Part shown: in pieces, positions 41,508 to 50,510 of the stretch
How positions within the stretch are numbered: position 1 is the stretch's first letter
Layout of the letters: each line of letters begins with the position of its first letter
Assembly (NCBI GenBank): GCA_026390575.1
Contig: JAPLFR010000009.1
Location: forward strand, 310,001 to 374,000
From: Ignavibacteriales bacterium
Lineage (GTDB): Bacteria > Bacteroidota > Ignavibacteria > UBA10030
Direction: 5' to 3'
DNA: 64,000 bases
Program-made: the position numbers and the translations under genes
Notes under the pieces: generated by a model
Seen by the model: the letters and a program-made list of their open reading frames with translations, nothing else
What the model was told of the DNA's origin: nothing
Databases searched by the model: none

Positions 41508-41715
41508 GACACGTACTTTTATGCAGAAGCTAATGGAAGACATCAAGTATGGTCGCAAAAAATGAATGTCCAGAAGAAATCGATGAGGTTGAGTGATTTA
41601 ATGATTTGAATTGTATAGATCTTTGCTCCTTGTGTTAATGAGAGAGAATGAGTAATATTGTAACACTAGAAACAACGATTTGCTAAAAGATACTGCAAAG
41701 AATGGAGTCTATAGA

Positions 41716-43551
41716 ATGTCTAACATGATCAAAGTCAATAGCAAGTATGAAATTCTTCAAATTATTCGAGATTTTGGCGAACCTCTAGAAATTTTTAGAG
41801 AAGCAATTCAAAATGCATTTGACGAAGATGCGACAAAAGTTGTATGCCATGTTTATGAAAATCAAAAAATAAGCGGAAACGAATTAATAATTGACATATT
41901 CAACAATGGGAAAGGCCTACCTAAGGCAAATATTCCTAATTTTTTTGACTTAGCGAATTCTACAAAGGTCAATAAACAACTGATACCGGACAAGACTAAA
42001 ATTGGATATAAAGGGCATGGCGCCAAGATATTCTTTAATTCTATTAAGGTGATTATTACTTCAAAAGTACTTAATGGTGATTATTATTCGGTAGTCCTAA
42101 ATAATCCTATTGATCAGATCGCGAGTGACAAAGAAGGCATTGAATACTCTGATCCCATATCCCCAGACGATACGAATGTAAAGCTACCCTCTGATTGGAA
42201 TCAAGGCTTTTTTGTGAGAATAATTGGCCATTTGCATTTTCGAACACAACACACAAAATTTAAGCTTAACCACAAACACCTTCGTGATTATTGTATGTGG
42301 TATACAATCCTAGGCACTGTTCGCACATATTTTGATGAAAACATTAAGAATCGTCAATTTGAATTATACTTACGTAGTCTTGATTGTGATGCCTTCTTAA
42401 AAGACTACAACTCGAAGAAAGCAATTGATCCATTGCCTATAATTGAGCAATACGAAAATAGCAATTTTGAAAAAATCTCTATGGGACATTATTTCCCTTC
42501 TGAGCGTTCGACTGATAAGGAAATGAAGAAATACGTTTCTGAAATCGGGAGTAATAAGGCCTATTATGACTATTTTAGCCAAATAATTTACAAGAAGCCA
42601 GTTTCCTGTTCTGACGGAACTACATTTAATTTAATTATTAGTCTTGAAGGGTATGAGACCAAACGTCGCTATGATATTCTCCTAACGGGGCGTGGTAGAG
42701 GCCGAACAGAAATAACTCATGCAGACAGTGATAGATATGGTATTTGGGCGTGCAAAGGTGGCATCCCCGTTGAAAAAGTGGATACTTGGATAGAGGGTGC
42801 AAAAGGTGTATACACTTATTTGCAGGCATTTATTGACTCGGATGCTTTTAGTCTTACAGCAAACAGAGGCTCAATTCACAATTCTGAAATCGAAATAATT
42901 GATCTTATCAAGAAAAAAGTCACAGATATTTTTAATACTGCAGAAATCAAGGGAGCTATCAATCAGCGAATAGAAATAGAAAACATGGAGAAAAAGATTG
43001 AATCAATTGAAGAAGATCGAAAAGCACTTTCTTTGCGACATAAAAACAGCGAATCAAGGAAGAAGATTATTGTCGGAGATCATATTTTTTATGAACCCAA
43101 GAAATTGAGTTCTGGATATTATTCAGAATCTGAAACCCTTATTTTACTCATACAATTGATGCAAGCATTTCCCAATCTATTTACTTTTGATATACGAGAT
43201 TATAATACAACAACAGGAATTGATTTTGTCGTAACGCATCAATCAAACCCCAAGTACATAGAGCTTAAGGGAACTTTTACGAAATCAATTAATCACCCTT
43301 TTCGTTACATTTATAAATTCATTTGTTATGAAGTAATGCTTGATCCCACTGCGATTGTGGAAGATATTGAGCCTATAATCGCTAAATTAAAAATTAATCA
43401 AGGAGACAAATTCGTTTCATTTGATGACAACTACAAAGGAAAAACCTTTCGGAGCTATAATCTCATTCCTGAAAGTGCCTATTTTACAAGTATGGAAATA
43501 GTCGAACTAAAAACAATTTTACAGAATGTTTTAAATGCCCGCTTTGACTAG
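41716..43551 (+). CDS. GHKL ATPase fused to PD-(D/E)XK nuclease
   Basis: A 611-residue protein. The N-terminal GHKL (Hsp90/MutL/MORC-like) ATPase domain has the N-box EAIQNAFDEDA (E29, N33), G1 DIFNNGKGLP (from D60) and G2 IGYKGHGAK (97-104). A coiled coil (about 415-450) links to a C-terminal domain with GIDFVV (D503) and YIELKG (E516, K518), the D...ExK core of restriction-type nucleases. The start at 41716 has ggag eight bases upstream; a TTG at 41680 is possible. It lies alone on the + strand by the right end of the mobile element, the usual slot for cargo. A defence role is inferred from the architecture; the exact family is unknown to me. Confidence 0.75.
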   Translation: MSNMIKVNSKYEILQIIRDFGEPLEIFREAIQNAFDEDATKVVCHVYENQKISGNELIIDIFNNGKGLPKANIPNFFDLANSTKVNKQLIPDKTKIGYKGHGAKIFFNSIKVIITSKVLNGDYYSVVLNNPIDQIASDKEGIEYSDPISPDDTNVKLPSDWNQGFFVRIIGHLHFRTQHTKFKLNHKHLRDYCMWYTILGTVRTYFDENIKNRQFELYLRSLDCDAFLKDYNSKKAIDPLPIIEQYENSNFEKISMGHYFPSERSTDKEMKKYVSEIGSNKAYYDYFSQIIYKKPVSCSDGTTFNLIISLEGYETKRRYDILLTGRGRGRTEITHADSDRYGIWACKGGIPVEKVDTWIEGAKGVYTYLQAFIDSDAFSLTANRGSIHNSEIEIIDLIKKKVTDIFNTAEIKGAINQRIEIENMEKKIESIEEDRKALSLRHKNSESRKKIIVGDHIFYEPKKLSSGYYSESETLILLIQLMQAFPNLFTFDIRDYNTTTGIDFVVTHQSNPKYIELKGTFTKSINHPFRYIYKFICYEVMLDPTAIVEDIEPIIAKLKINQGDKFVSFDDNYKGKTFRSYNLIPESAYFTSMEIVELKTILQNVLNARFD

Positions 43552-43742
43552 GAGCGTTGATTCAATTAAATATTTTTATAAAAAATATGTAAAGGAAAGT
43601 TATTCTTCGCTACGATTTGGCTACGGAAAATATGGAAATGAATAGAAAATGTGGAAAAATGTTCCTTCATCTTCCAAGCCTTAAGATGTTGAAAAATATT
43701 AAGTTGCGATGAAATAACGATTTATGAAATTGTGCCCGAAGT

Positions 43743-43787
43743 GACTCATAATCTGCGGGTCGCTGGTTCGAGCCCAGCAGGGCCCAC
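43743..43787 (+). repeat. attR: 45-bp copy of tRNA 3' half
   Basis: Identical to 10950-10994. The sequence to its left (gaagt) differs from the tRNA, so it is only the 3' half and not a second gene. It marks the right end of the element. The bases 43552-43742 between the GHKL gene and attR show no gene. Confidence 0.9.
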
Positions 43788-43796
43788 AGAATAAAA

Positions 43797-43880
43797 GGTC
43801 ACAGGTTCTGCGCCAGAGGCGCATGCTTGTACGCCATCTTTTTGGCGTAAGCCTTCGGCTCAGAGCCCAGCAGGGCCCAC
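43797..43880 (+). repeat. Second, interrupted copy of the tRNA 3' end
   Basis: Ten bases after attR, ggtcacaggttc resembles the tRNA ggtcgctggttc (10 of 12). After about 52 bases containing hairpins (tgcgcc/ggcgca; tacgcca/tggcgta) the exact tRNA end gagcccagcagggcccac resumes at 43863-43880. It looks like an older attachment copy split by a palindromic insertion. The bases 43881-44041 lead into the DUF2807 gene. Confidence 0.55.
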
Positions 43881-44041
43881 AAATTATTTCCATTTATATA
43901 ATTATTTGTACGAAAAGCAGATTGGAAAAAACATTTATTCCCGGTTGAAACCTTTAGATGAAAAGTAAGGTATACTGTTAAGGAGATATGCAGAGGTATC
44001 TGGCAAGACAGTCAAACTTTTCTGAAAGGGAAATACACGTC

Positions 44042-44686
44042 ATGAAAAAACTGCTCATGTTTTCATTGGTAAGTATCTTCGCGCTCAGCTCCTGTCAGTG
44101 GCATAGAATTCACGGGAATGGATCCATTAAAACTGAAACGAGGGACGTTCCGGCTTTTGAAGCTATTACGTGCGATGGCAGTTATGAAATCCAGATTGAT
44201 TGCCAGGCGAAACAGTCATTAACAATTGAAACTGATGAAAATCTGCTGCCGCTTGTAAAAACTGAGGTTCGCGATCATACACTTCGTATTTACACAAAAG
44301 GATTTGTTTTGCCTACCAATAGGATTCGCGTTGTGGCTTCTGTTCCGAATATCAGCGGATTCACATCGAACGGTTCGGCTGACGGCGAAATCAATCACGT
44401 CAACAATAACTCTTTAGAAATTGAAATTAACGGCTCCGGAAAATTACACCTCAACGGAAAGAGCGGTGATGTTCGTATCCATACATCAGGTTCCTCAAAG
44501 ATTGATGCAGCTTCACTCGTTGCAGACGATATTGATGTCCAGATCAATGGGAGCGGTAATATTCAAGTCTACGCGAATAATTCCATCTCTGCCCAAATCA
44601 ATGGATCCGGTACTGTGAAATATAAAGGGGAACCAAAGAGCGTCAATCAACAAATCAATGGTTCGGGGAGGATTATAAAGGAATAA
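44042..44686 (+). CDS. DUF2807 (GIN-domain) putative adhesin lipoprotein
   Basis: A 214-residue lipoprotein: signal MKKLLMFSLVSIFALSSC with the lipobox at Cys18, then a DUF2807/putative auto-transporter adhesin head domain with the typical IEINGSGKLHL, IDVQINGSGNIQV and QINGSGRI repeats of a right-handed beta fold. The family is widespread in Bacteroidota and of unknown binding function on the cell surface. The frame opens at 43988 but the signal peptide starts at 44042. It is the first chromosomal gene after the element. Confidence 0.85.
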   Translation: MKKLLMFSLVSIFALSSCQWHRIHGNGSIKTETRDVPAFEAITCDGSYEIQIDCQAKQSLTIETDENLLPLVKTEVRDHTLRIYTKGFVLPTNRIRVVASVPNISGFTSNGSADGEINHVNNNSLEIEINGSGKLHLNGKSGDVRIHTSGSSKIDAASLVADDIDVQINGSGNIQVYANNSISAQINGSGTVKYKGEPKSVNQQINGSGRIIKE

Positions 44687-44746
44687 ACGCGTGCGTAGCG
44701 GCAGTCACTTACGGTAAACTCTCCACCGATTTATTGAAGAATAAAA

Positions 44747-44771
44747 AAGCCTCAGATATTTTCTGAGGCTT
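44747..44771. terminator. Bidirectional terminator
   Basis: The stem aagcctcaga/tctgaggctt is flanked by A and T runs. It lies downstream of the DUF2807 gene and can also stop leftward transcripts from the plsC operon. Confidence 0.75.
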
Positions 44772-44824
44772 TATATTCTCTATTGGATTTAATACCCCGA
44801 CGCTTGCGTCGTATTATAGATTGT

Positions 44825-44911
44825 CATGCCGAACTTGTTTCGGCATCTATACTGTAGACCCTGAAACAAGTTCAGGGTGACATAGTGAATACCCCGCTGC
44901 TTGCGGCGGGG
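44825..44911. repeat. REP-like palindromic repeats
   Basis: Three palindromes in a row: atgccgaac/gtttcggcat (44825-44845), accctgaac-type arms around caag (44858-44878) and ccccgctg/cggcgggg (44892-44911). A related ccccgacgcttgcgtcg lies at about 44794. These look like dispersed repetitive extragenic palindromes of the chromosome; they fill the gap before plsC. Confidence 0.6.
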
Positions 44912-44961
44912 ATCATTTATTGTGAGAGACTTAATCGGATTTCACTTCAAGCGTTGTGCTT

Positions 44962-45729
44962 TTACGATTCCGGTGGAGTCACTTGCATTCCATCCACATC
45001 TTCAATTGAAACAGAGCGCCATTCTGCAATCTGTTTCATCATTGCAGAACGAACGGAATCGCGAAGTGAAGGAACATCCTGTATGGTCAACGAAGATGTT
45101 TCGATCGGTTGGAGGACTTTCAAAAAAATATCCGACGGTTTGCCGAATTTCCAACTGTTCTTAGGAATACAATCGCGCGAACCCTCTATGACGAGAGGGA
45201 GGATTGGGACCTTCGCTCTGATAGCGAGGTGAAATGCTCCATCGGTAAATTGCCGTACGCGTCCATCAAGAGTACGCGTTCCTTCGGGGAAAATCATCAC
45301 TGAACATTTTTGTTGAAGAATATGCTGTGCTTTGATGAGTGCCTGAGCGCCGCTGCGCGGATTCTTTCGATCGACACTAATATCGCCTGCAAGCCACATC
45401 ATCCAGCCAAGGATTGGAAGTTTGAACAATTCCACTTTTCCCAGCCATTTCATTTCCCACGGCAAGTTGCTGATCAATGGAATGTCAGCCATCGATTGAT
45501 GATTGCACACAACAACATACGGTCGCCGGGGGTCGGAAATAATTTCGCCTGTAATGTGAAGCCGCCATGCAGAATTGATCCAGGTTATTGCGTTTCCGAT
45601 TTTTCGAAAAAGATAACCAGTCCGGTAGTGTACCGGATCACGGTCAAATAATCTGCTCACCGCTAATAAAACAAACCAAAGAAGAATAAGTATGCATGTT
45701 GTAAGCCAGACAAGTGCGGAACGAAGCAT
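44962..45729 (-). CDS. plsC: 1-acylglycerol-3-phosphate acyltransferase
   Basis: A 255-residue membrane enzyme that adds the second acyl chain to lysophosphatidic acid in phospholipid synthesis. An N-terminal membrane helix (8-26), NHQSMAD (catalytic H77 and D82) and FPEGTRTLDG are visible, with a further VPILPLVIEGS segment. The start at 45729 has aaagga before it and lies ten bases after the NCS2 permease stop; the frame is open to 45795 inside that gene. Last gene of the leftward nupC-NCS2-plsC row. Confidence 0.9.
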   Translation of the reverse strand: MLRSALVWLTTCILILLWFVLLAVSRLFDRDPVHYRTGYLFRKIGNAITWINSAWRLHITGEIISDPRRPYVVVCNHQSMADIPLISNLPWEMKWLGKVELFKLPILGWMMWLAGDISVDRKNPRSGAQALIKAQHILQQKCSVMIFPEGTRTLDGRVRQFTDGAFHLAIRAKVPILPLVIEGSRDCIPKNSWKFGKPSDIFLKVLQPIETSSLTIQDVPSLRDSVRSAMMKQIAEWRSVSIEDVDGMQVTPPES

Positions 45730-45739
45730 AAGAAATCCT

Positions 45740-47344
45740 TTAGTGTTCCATTCCTGTAATCGGTTCGCGGCTCTCTTTTGTCCATGACATGGCAAAGAAG
45801 AAAACAGCCAATGCGAGATATGCCGCAGTGAATTGATAGGGAACCTGTCTTGCTAATCCATCAAGTGTCCATGGCAGATACATGACACCATCGGGCATGG
45901 CAGAATGTATAATACCGAAGAACGCGAGCACAGCAAGCACAACGAGATAGATGGAGGAGCTTCGCAATTTCCGATCAATCAATTCTGCAAGAAATGCTCC
46001 CCATAACATTCCCGTGACGATGAATCCATTGCCGAGTGCAACGATGACCAGCATTTCCGGCAGCGCTTTACCGGGAAGCGTCATCAACTTATTAAATGTT
46101 TCAGGAAGTACGGCGTCCGGGTTTCCCAACTTTATAGCGAGTAACCGGGCGATGGTGGGAAAGAATGCAAACGCTACTGCCGGTGCATGCCGAGCCGGAC
46201 ATGCCTGGAATGATTGTGCGATGATATCAAATGCGACAAAAATAAGGATCGGCGCCAGGACTGCCCGCGGAATTAATTCAACGATAAATGATACGTATCC
46301 GAATATGCCGCCTAATCCAATAAAGATACCGGTAAGCAATGTATAGCCGGAGCGTGAACCCATGTGTTTGTATGCCGGCTGTCCGATGTAGGGAGTTGAC
46401 TGTGCCACGCCACCGCAAATTCCAGCGATAAGTGTCGCAAATGCCTCTGTAAGAAGAATGTCGCGTGTTTTATAATCATCTCCTGCAACGCGGGCGCTTT
46501 CCGTAACGTTAATTCCGCCGACAACAGTTAAAATGCCGAACGGAATTGCTATGGGTAGATATTTTAATGCAGGACCAAGGCCTTTGATGAAATCCAATGT
46601 CGGCAAAGGAAGACCGAAATGAAGTTCAGCAGGAGGCGGACCGACGTATGTTCCGCCGATAATTCCCGAAGGGCCGAGTGAATAATAGAGTAAGGTTCCA
46701 ATGGCAACGGATGCAAGCACTCCCGGGATTTTAAATGGCAGTTTGATTCCAGCAACCAAGGTATAGAATATCAGACCAAGTGCGATGAGTCCAACAAGCG
46801 GCATACCGAAGATATCGATTAGCGGTGTCATCGCAATGAGTCCGAGTCCGATGCCTGCAAGTGAACCAAGGAGTCCTGCTTGTGGGACTATTTTTTGCAC
46901 CCAACTTCCAAAAAAAGAAAATACTACTTTCACTAATCCCATAAAAACCATTGTTGCCATACCGATGTACCAAGTCATCATTGCGGCGTCGCGTTCTGGA
47001 ATTCCTTCTGCCTTCAATCCGATAAAAGCGGGGCCAAGAACGACAAGCGCAATACCAATGGTCGATGGTGTATCAAGTCCAAGGGGCATTGCTGTGACTT
47101 TCGTGTTGCCGGTTTTCTTCGCGAGCCGAAATGCCATCCATGTATAGATAAGATCGCCGAACAAGACACCGAAGGCAGTTCCAGGAAACATCCGCGTGTA
47201 GACAATGTCTGCGGGATATTTGAAAACGAAAATGAGAATACCGGCGAGAAAAGAGAGAACGGTCAGGTTGTCGAACATGAGGCCGAAGAAACCGTTCCAG
47301 TCTCCGAGTACAAACCATTTATACTTTTTCTGGTTGTCGTTCAT
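45740..47344 (-). CDS. NCS2-type nucleobase permease (xanthine/uracil permease-like)
   Basis: A 534-residue transporter with about 13 membrane segments. VTAMPLGLDTPSTIGIALVV and the glycine-rich GLLGSLAGIGLGL helix fit nucleobase:cation symporter-2/AzgA-like proteins. Substrate is not readable from sequence; a purine or uracil is likely given nupC next door. The start is set at 47344 with aaggat upstream; the frame opens at 47413 inside nupC. Likely co-transcribed with nupC (29-base gap). Confidence 0.78.
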   Translation of the reverse strand: MNDNQKKYKWFVLGDWNGFFGLMFDNLTVLSFLAGILIFVFKYPADIVYTRMFPGTAFGVLFGDLIYTWMAFRLAKKTGNTKVTAMPLGLDTPSTIGIALVVLGPAFIGLKAEGIPERDAAMMTWYIGMATMVFMGLVKVVFSFFGSWVQKIVPQAGLLGSLAGIGLGLIAMTPLIDIFGMPLVGLIALGLIFYTLVAGIKLPFKIPGVLASVAIGTLLYYSLGPSGIIGGTYVGPPPAELHFGLPLPTLDFIKGLGPALKYLPIAIPFGILTVVGGINVTESARVAGDDYKTRDILLTEAFATLIAGICGGVAQSTPYIGQPAYKHMGSRSGYTLLTGIFIGLGGIFGYVSFIVELIPRAVLAPILIFVAFDIIAQSFQACPARHAPAVAFAFFPTIARLLAIKLGNPDAVLPETFNKLMTLPGKALPEMLVIVALGNGFIVTGMLWGAFLAELIDRKLRSSSIYLVVLAVLAFFGIIHSAMPDGVMYLPWTLDGLARQVPYQFTAAYLALAVFFFAMSWTKESREPITGMEH

Positions 47345-47373
47345 AGGGCGATCCTTGAATAATACATACAGAA

Positions 47374-48702
47374 TTAGTTTGCGAGAAGTCCTGCGATTGA
47401 AGCGGTCATCCATGTTGCGATTGTTCCGCCGAGCAATGATTTCATACCGAGTTTGGCGATGTCGCCTCGGCGGTTTTCAGCCAGAGGGCTCAATCCACCG
47501 ATTTGAATTGCAATGGATGAAAAGTTTGCAAACCCGCAAAGCGCATACGTTGCGATCACAATTGCTTTTGGCGAGAGCATTCCTGCCGAGATCATGTCGG
47601 TCATTCGCAAGTAGGCTACGAATTCGTTCACGACCAGTTTGATACCCATCAGGCTGCCGACATTGAGTGAATCATGCCACGGCACTCCGATGGTAAATGC
47701 GATAAATTGGAACACGAGTCCGAAAAGGAGTTCGAGTGAAAGTTTCTGCTGGAACTGTGCCTGGCAAACTGCATTCAAGCCTGATACATCTCCAACGTAC
47801 CCAAGCAATGCATTGATGAGCGCAATGATAGCGATGAATGCAATAAGCATTCCGCCGACATTGAGCGCGAGACGCACGCCATCACCAGCACCGCCTGCTG
47901 CAGCTTCGATAACATTGGAGTGAGTTCGCTCGATTTTGACTCGTACAGTTCCCATCGTCAACGGCGTGTCTGTTTCCGGCATCAGCATTTTCGCAACAAC
48001 CATCGTTGCAGGGGCCGCCATAATACTTGCCGCGAGAAGGTGGCCGGCAAAATAAACCTGCGATGCATCAACAGATAATCCGGAGGCTTTTGCGTATGCA
48101 ATACCAAGCATTTGCATATACGCTGCAAGGACTCCACCGGCAATATGCGCCATACCGCTGGTCATAATGGTGAAGAGTTCGGAATTTGTTAGTGTTGAAA
48201 GATAGGGACGAATGACGAGCGGCGCTTCAGTTTGTCCAATAAATGTATTTGCAGCGACATCAAGTGATTCGGCACCACTGGTTCCTAATAAGCGTAACAT
48301 CACATATGCAATCCCTTGCACAATGCGTTGCATAATGCCGAGATAATACATAACGCTCATGAAGCATGCAAAGAAAATAATGGTCGGCAATACTTGGAAA
48401 GCGAATATCATACCGAGGCTTCCAGGCGTGCCGGGACCTTTTGCCAGAGCGCCGAAAACGAATTGCGCCCCATTACTTGCGAAGCTAAAGAGCCACACGA
48501 AGAATTGACTGCAATAGTTGAAGATCTCCCTTCCAATATCGGTCTTAACCACGATAAACGCGAAAGCGAATTGAAGCACGATGCCTGTGCCAACAAGTCT
48601 CCAATTGATCTTCTTCTTATTATTTGAGAAAAGGTATGCAAGCGCCGTGATGATAGTAAGGCCAAAGAGCCCGCGAAGGATTGATTCGAGATTCATATTC
48701 AT
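47374..48702 (-). CDS. nupC: Concentrative nucleoside transporter NupC-like
   Basis: A 442-residue membrane protein of the CNT family, which imports nucleosides with a sodium or proton gradient. Family marks: N-terminal helices, VAANTFIGQTEAPLVIRPYL, SGMAHIAGGVLAAYM, the YFAGHLLAASIMAAPATMVVAK stretch and the C-terminal LCGFANFSSIAIQIGGLSPLA with the conserved substrate-site residues. It begins the leftward row with the NCS2 permease, pointing to salvage of nucleosides and bases. Confidence 0.92.
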   Translation of the reverse strand: MNMNLESILRGLFGLTIITALAYLFSNNKKKINWRLVGTGIVLQFAFAFIVVKTDIGREIFNYCSQFFVWLFSFASNGAQFVFGALAKGPGTPGSLGMIFAFQVLPTIIFFACFMSVMYYLGIMQRIVQGIAYVMLRLLGTSGAESLDVAANTFIGQTEAPLVIRPYLSTLTNSELFTIMTSGMAHIAGGVLAAYMQMLGIAYAKASGLSVDASQVYFAGHLLAASIMAAPATMVVAKMLMPETDTPLTMGTVRVKIERTHSNVIEAAAGGAGDGVRLALNVGGMLIAFIAIIALINALLGYVGDVSGLNAVCQAQFQQKLSLELLFGLVFQFIAFTIGVPWHDSLNVGSLMGIKLVVNEFVAYLRMTDMISAGMLSPKAIVIATYALCGFANFSSIAIQIGGLSPLAENRRGDIAKLGMKSLLGGTIATWMTASIAGLLAN

Positions 48703-49032
48703 CCTATTCTATAGGAAAAATCTGTAAAACAATTTGCAGAAATATAAGAAACTTTCTCTATCATTCCAGCGAAATATCCCATGATCATCAGGAATATCCC
48801 AGAAATCTATCTGTGTTTAATTGAGGATTTCCATAAGCTCTATGAATGTTTTATATGACATGCTTCCATTTTGGATTTCTTATTGCTTCTTTTCGAGAAT
48901 GAAGAAATTAATGTGACAAAATCAATTTTGACTAGTATCGATTGCTACCTAAAAAAGAAGGAATCGAAAGGAAAGCTTAGATTGGCTTTTCAAGGGGATG
49001 GAGTAGTTGAATTGGACTGGGATAAAAAGCAA

Positions 49033-49058
49033 AAAGTCGAAACCGCTGTTTCGACTTT
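49033..49058 (-). terminator. Terminator of tRNA-Asn
   Basis: The ten-base arms aaagtcgaaa and tttcgacttt are followed on the minus strand by TTTGCTTTTTA. They lie 14 bases past the tRNA end. The 330 bases between nupC and this hairpin contain only a short open frame that runs into the hairpin and tRNA, which I do not accept as a gene. Confidence 0.75.
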
Positions 49059-49071
49059 CTACCTTCCTTGG

Positions 49072-49143
49072 CTCCGCGAGTAGGACTCGAACCTACAACC
49101 CTGCGGTTAACAGCCGCATGCTCTACCATTGAGCTATCGCGGA
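49072..49143 (-). tRNA. tRNA-Asn (anticodon GUU)
   Basis: On the minus strand: acceptor TCCGCGA with TCGCGGA, D-arm GCTC/GAGC, anticodon stem around CTGTTAA (GUU) and T-arm GTAGG-TTCGAGT-CCTAC. Complete cloverleaf; CCA is not encoded. Confidence 0.92.
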
Positions 49144-49214
49144 ATTTTGTGAACGATGAAATCCAATTCCATCATCCACTAAACAACGCTTATCTAAAAG
49201 AACTTCACACTATT

Positions 49215-49333
49215 TTCGAACCTACGTCCCGACTTCGTCGATATAATAGCCGCATGTTGAGAACCGACACTAAAGGTGGCGGCTCGAAATCCCGCAGTTG
49301 TTTTGCGGGACTCTACCATTGAGCTATCGCGGA
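49215..49333 (-). pseudogene. Decayed tRNA copies behind tRNA-Asn
   Basis: At 49327-49333 and leftwards the acceptor, D-arm and D-loop of tRNA-Asn recur exactly (TCCGCGATAGCTCAATGGTA), but the anticodon arm becomes CCCGC-loop-GCGGG with a nine-base loop and the T-arm is lost (TTTCGAGCCGCCACC). At about 49215-49260 another stretch resembles the tRNA's ttcgaacctac...gccgcatg. These look like relics of tRNA duplication or of past integrations. Confidence 0.5.
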
Positions 49334-49504
49334 ATCACATCACTAAAAAACTCATCACTGCTGATGAGCTTTACCTAAATATATCTCCAATTCTTCGGAA
49401 AGTCAAGATGAGTATTCCAAATTTCGTGCGTTGACTTTCCTTCCATTTCGGGGTATATTGACGCAGAAAGTTATTTTCGAACAAAAAACTTAGGAGATAT
49501 CGAA

Positions 49505-49849
49505 ATGTTTAAAGGCGGCATGCCGAATATGCAGCAGATGATGAAGCAAGTGCAGAAAATGCAGGAGAAGATGGATCAAGTTCAGGCAGAGCTTGAAAAT
49601 AAAACTGTGACTGCCGAAGCCGGCGGAGGTATGGTGAAAGTAACTTCCAACGGCAAACAGCATATCATGAAAATTGAAATTGAAAAGGAAGTTATAAATC
49701 CGGATGAGAAAGAGATGCTGGAAGACTTAGTTTTGGCAGCTGTCAATCAAGCGCTGGAACGATCAACTGCAATGGCGGCGGAAGAAATGCAAAAAGCGAC
49801 CGGTGGAATGATGCCCAATATTCCCGGTATGAAGCTTCCAGGTTTTTAA
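49505..49849 (+). CDS. ybaB: YbaB/EbfC nucleoid-associated protein
   Basis: A 114-residue DNA-binding protein of the YbaB/EbfC family: methionine- and glutamine-rich start ([19 protein letters not shown]), then [17 protein letters not shown] and [20 protein letters not shown]. It binds DNA as a dimer and often sits before recR, as here. Ribosome site aggag seven bases before the start. A perfect 14-base hairpin separates it from recR, yet the two are probably one transcript. Confidence 0.95.
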   Translation: MFKGGMPNMQQMMKQVQKMQEKMDQVQAELENKTVTAEAGGGMVKVTSNGKQHIMKIEIEKEVINPDEKEMLEDLVLAAVNQALERSTAMAAEEMQKATGGMMPNIPGMKLPGF

Positions 49850-49852
49850 TAA

Positions 49853-49883
49853 GATTCCCGAAGTCTTTGAGACTTCGGGAATC
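49853..49883. terminator. Perfect hairpin between ybaB and recR
   Basis: The arms gattcccgaagtct and agacttcgggaatc are separated by ttg. Without a T run it may attenuate or stabilise the ybaB mRNA rather than end it. Confidence 0.5.
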
Positions 49884-49900
49884 TGTATGGAAAGAATATA

Positions 49901-50500
49901 ATGTTTTATACAGCTGAATCAATTGAACAACTTGCAGAACAATTTGCACAGCTTCCCGGTATAGGGAGAAAGACTGCGCAACGTCTTGCGCTCTATGTAC
50001 TCAAAATGTCGCGTGATGAAGTCGTTACGATGGCAAAAGCATTGGTGAATGTGAAAGATAAAGTACGGTATTGTACTATCTGCTCAAACATCACGGAAAC
50101 CGATCCGTGCGCAATCTGCTCGAATCCTAAACGAGAACGATCATTCATCTGCATTGTAGAAGAGCCCCACGATGTTCTTGCCATTGAAAAAACAAATGAA
50201 TTTAAGGGTTTATACCACGTTTTGGGTGGAGCGCTTTCGCCGCTTGACGGCATTGGTCCTGAAGAATTAAAGATTAAAGAATTACTCCAGCGTCTTTCTT
50301 CTTCACCAATCGAAGAAATTATCTTGGCGCTGAATCCAAATGTGGAAGGAGAAACTACAACACTCTATCTTTCCCGATTGTTGAAACCCCTGGGAATAAA
50401 AGTAACGCGTATTGCACGCGGGTTGCCGGTAGGTTCTGATCTCGAATTTGCAGATGAAGCGACTCTCTCCAGAGCATTTGAAGGGCGTATTGCGGTGTGA
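49901..50500 (+). CDS. recR: Recombination protein RecR
   Basis: A 199-residue protein, normal family length. It has the N-terminal helix-hairpin-helix ([15 protein letters not shown]), the C4 zinc finger (C58, C61, C70, C73) and the TOPRIM domain ([14 protein letters not shown] ... [14 protein letters not shown]), and ends with a Walker-B-like region and [18 protein letters not shown]. It forms the RecR ring that loads RecA at gaps with RecO/RecF. It follows ybaB and leads a row of chromosomal genes. Confidence 0.96.
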   Translation: MFYTAESIEQLAEQFAQLPGIGRKTAQRLALYVLKMSRDEVVTMAKALVNVKDKVRYCTICSNITETDPCAICSNPKRERSFICIVEEPHDVLAIEKTNEFKGLYHVLGGALSPLDGIGPEELKIKELLQRLSSSPIEEIILALNPNVEGETTTLYLSRLLKPLGIKVTRIARGLPVGSDLEFADEATLSRAFEGRIAV

Positions 50501-50510
50501 AGGAACTTTG

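Larger units (their letters stand above)
10950..43787. mobile_element. Integrative element in tRNA(CAU), about 32.8 kb
   Basis: The boundaries are set by an exact 45-bp direct repeat of the tRNA 3' half. Content: tyrosine integrase and excisionase-like gene at the left end; toxin-antitoxin pair; four secreted or lipoprotein cargo genes; a leftward module with coupling ATPase, Replic_Relax-like proteins, primase-like protein, ERF, SSB-like protein, DNA methylase, RadC-like and ArdC-like proteins; and a GHKL-nuclease gene by the right end. I recognise no VirB4, VirB6 or pilus genes, so it is more likely mobilizable than conjugative. The cargo could have been gained separately; an IS110 remnant sits between two cargo genes. 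Confidence 0.85.

Noticed and set aside
48871-49083. 70-residue open frame after nupC
   Set aside because: Runs through the tRNA terminator hairpin and into tRNA-Asn.
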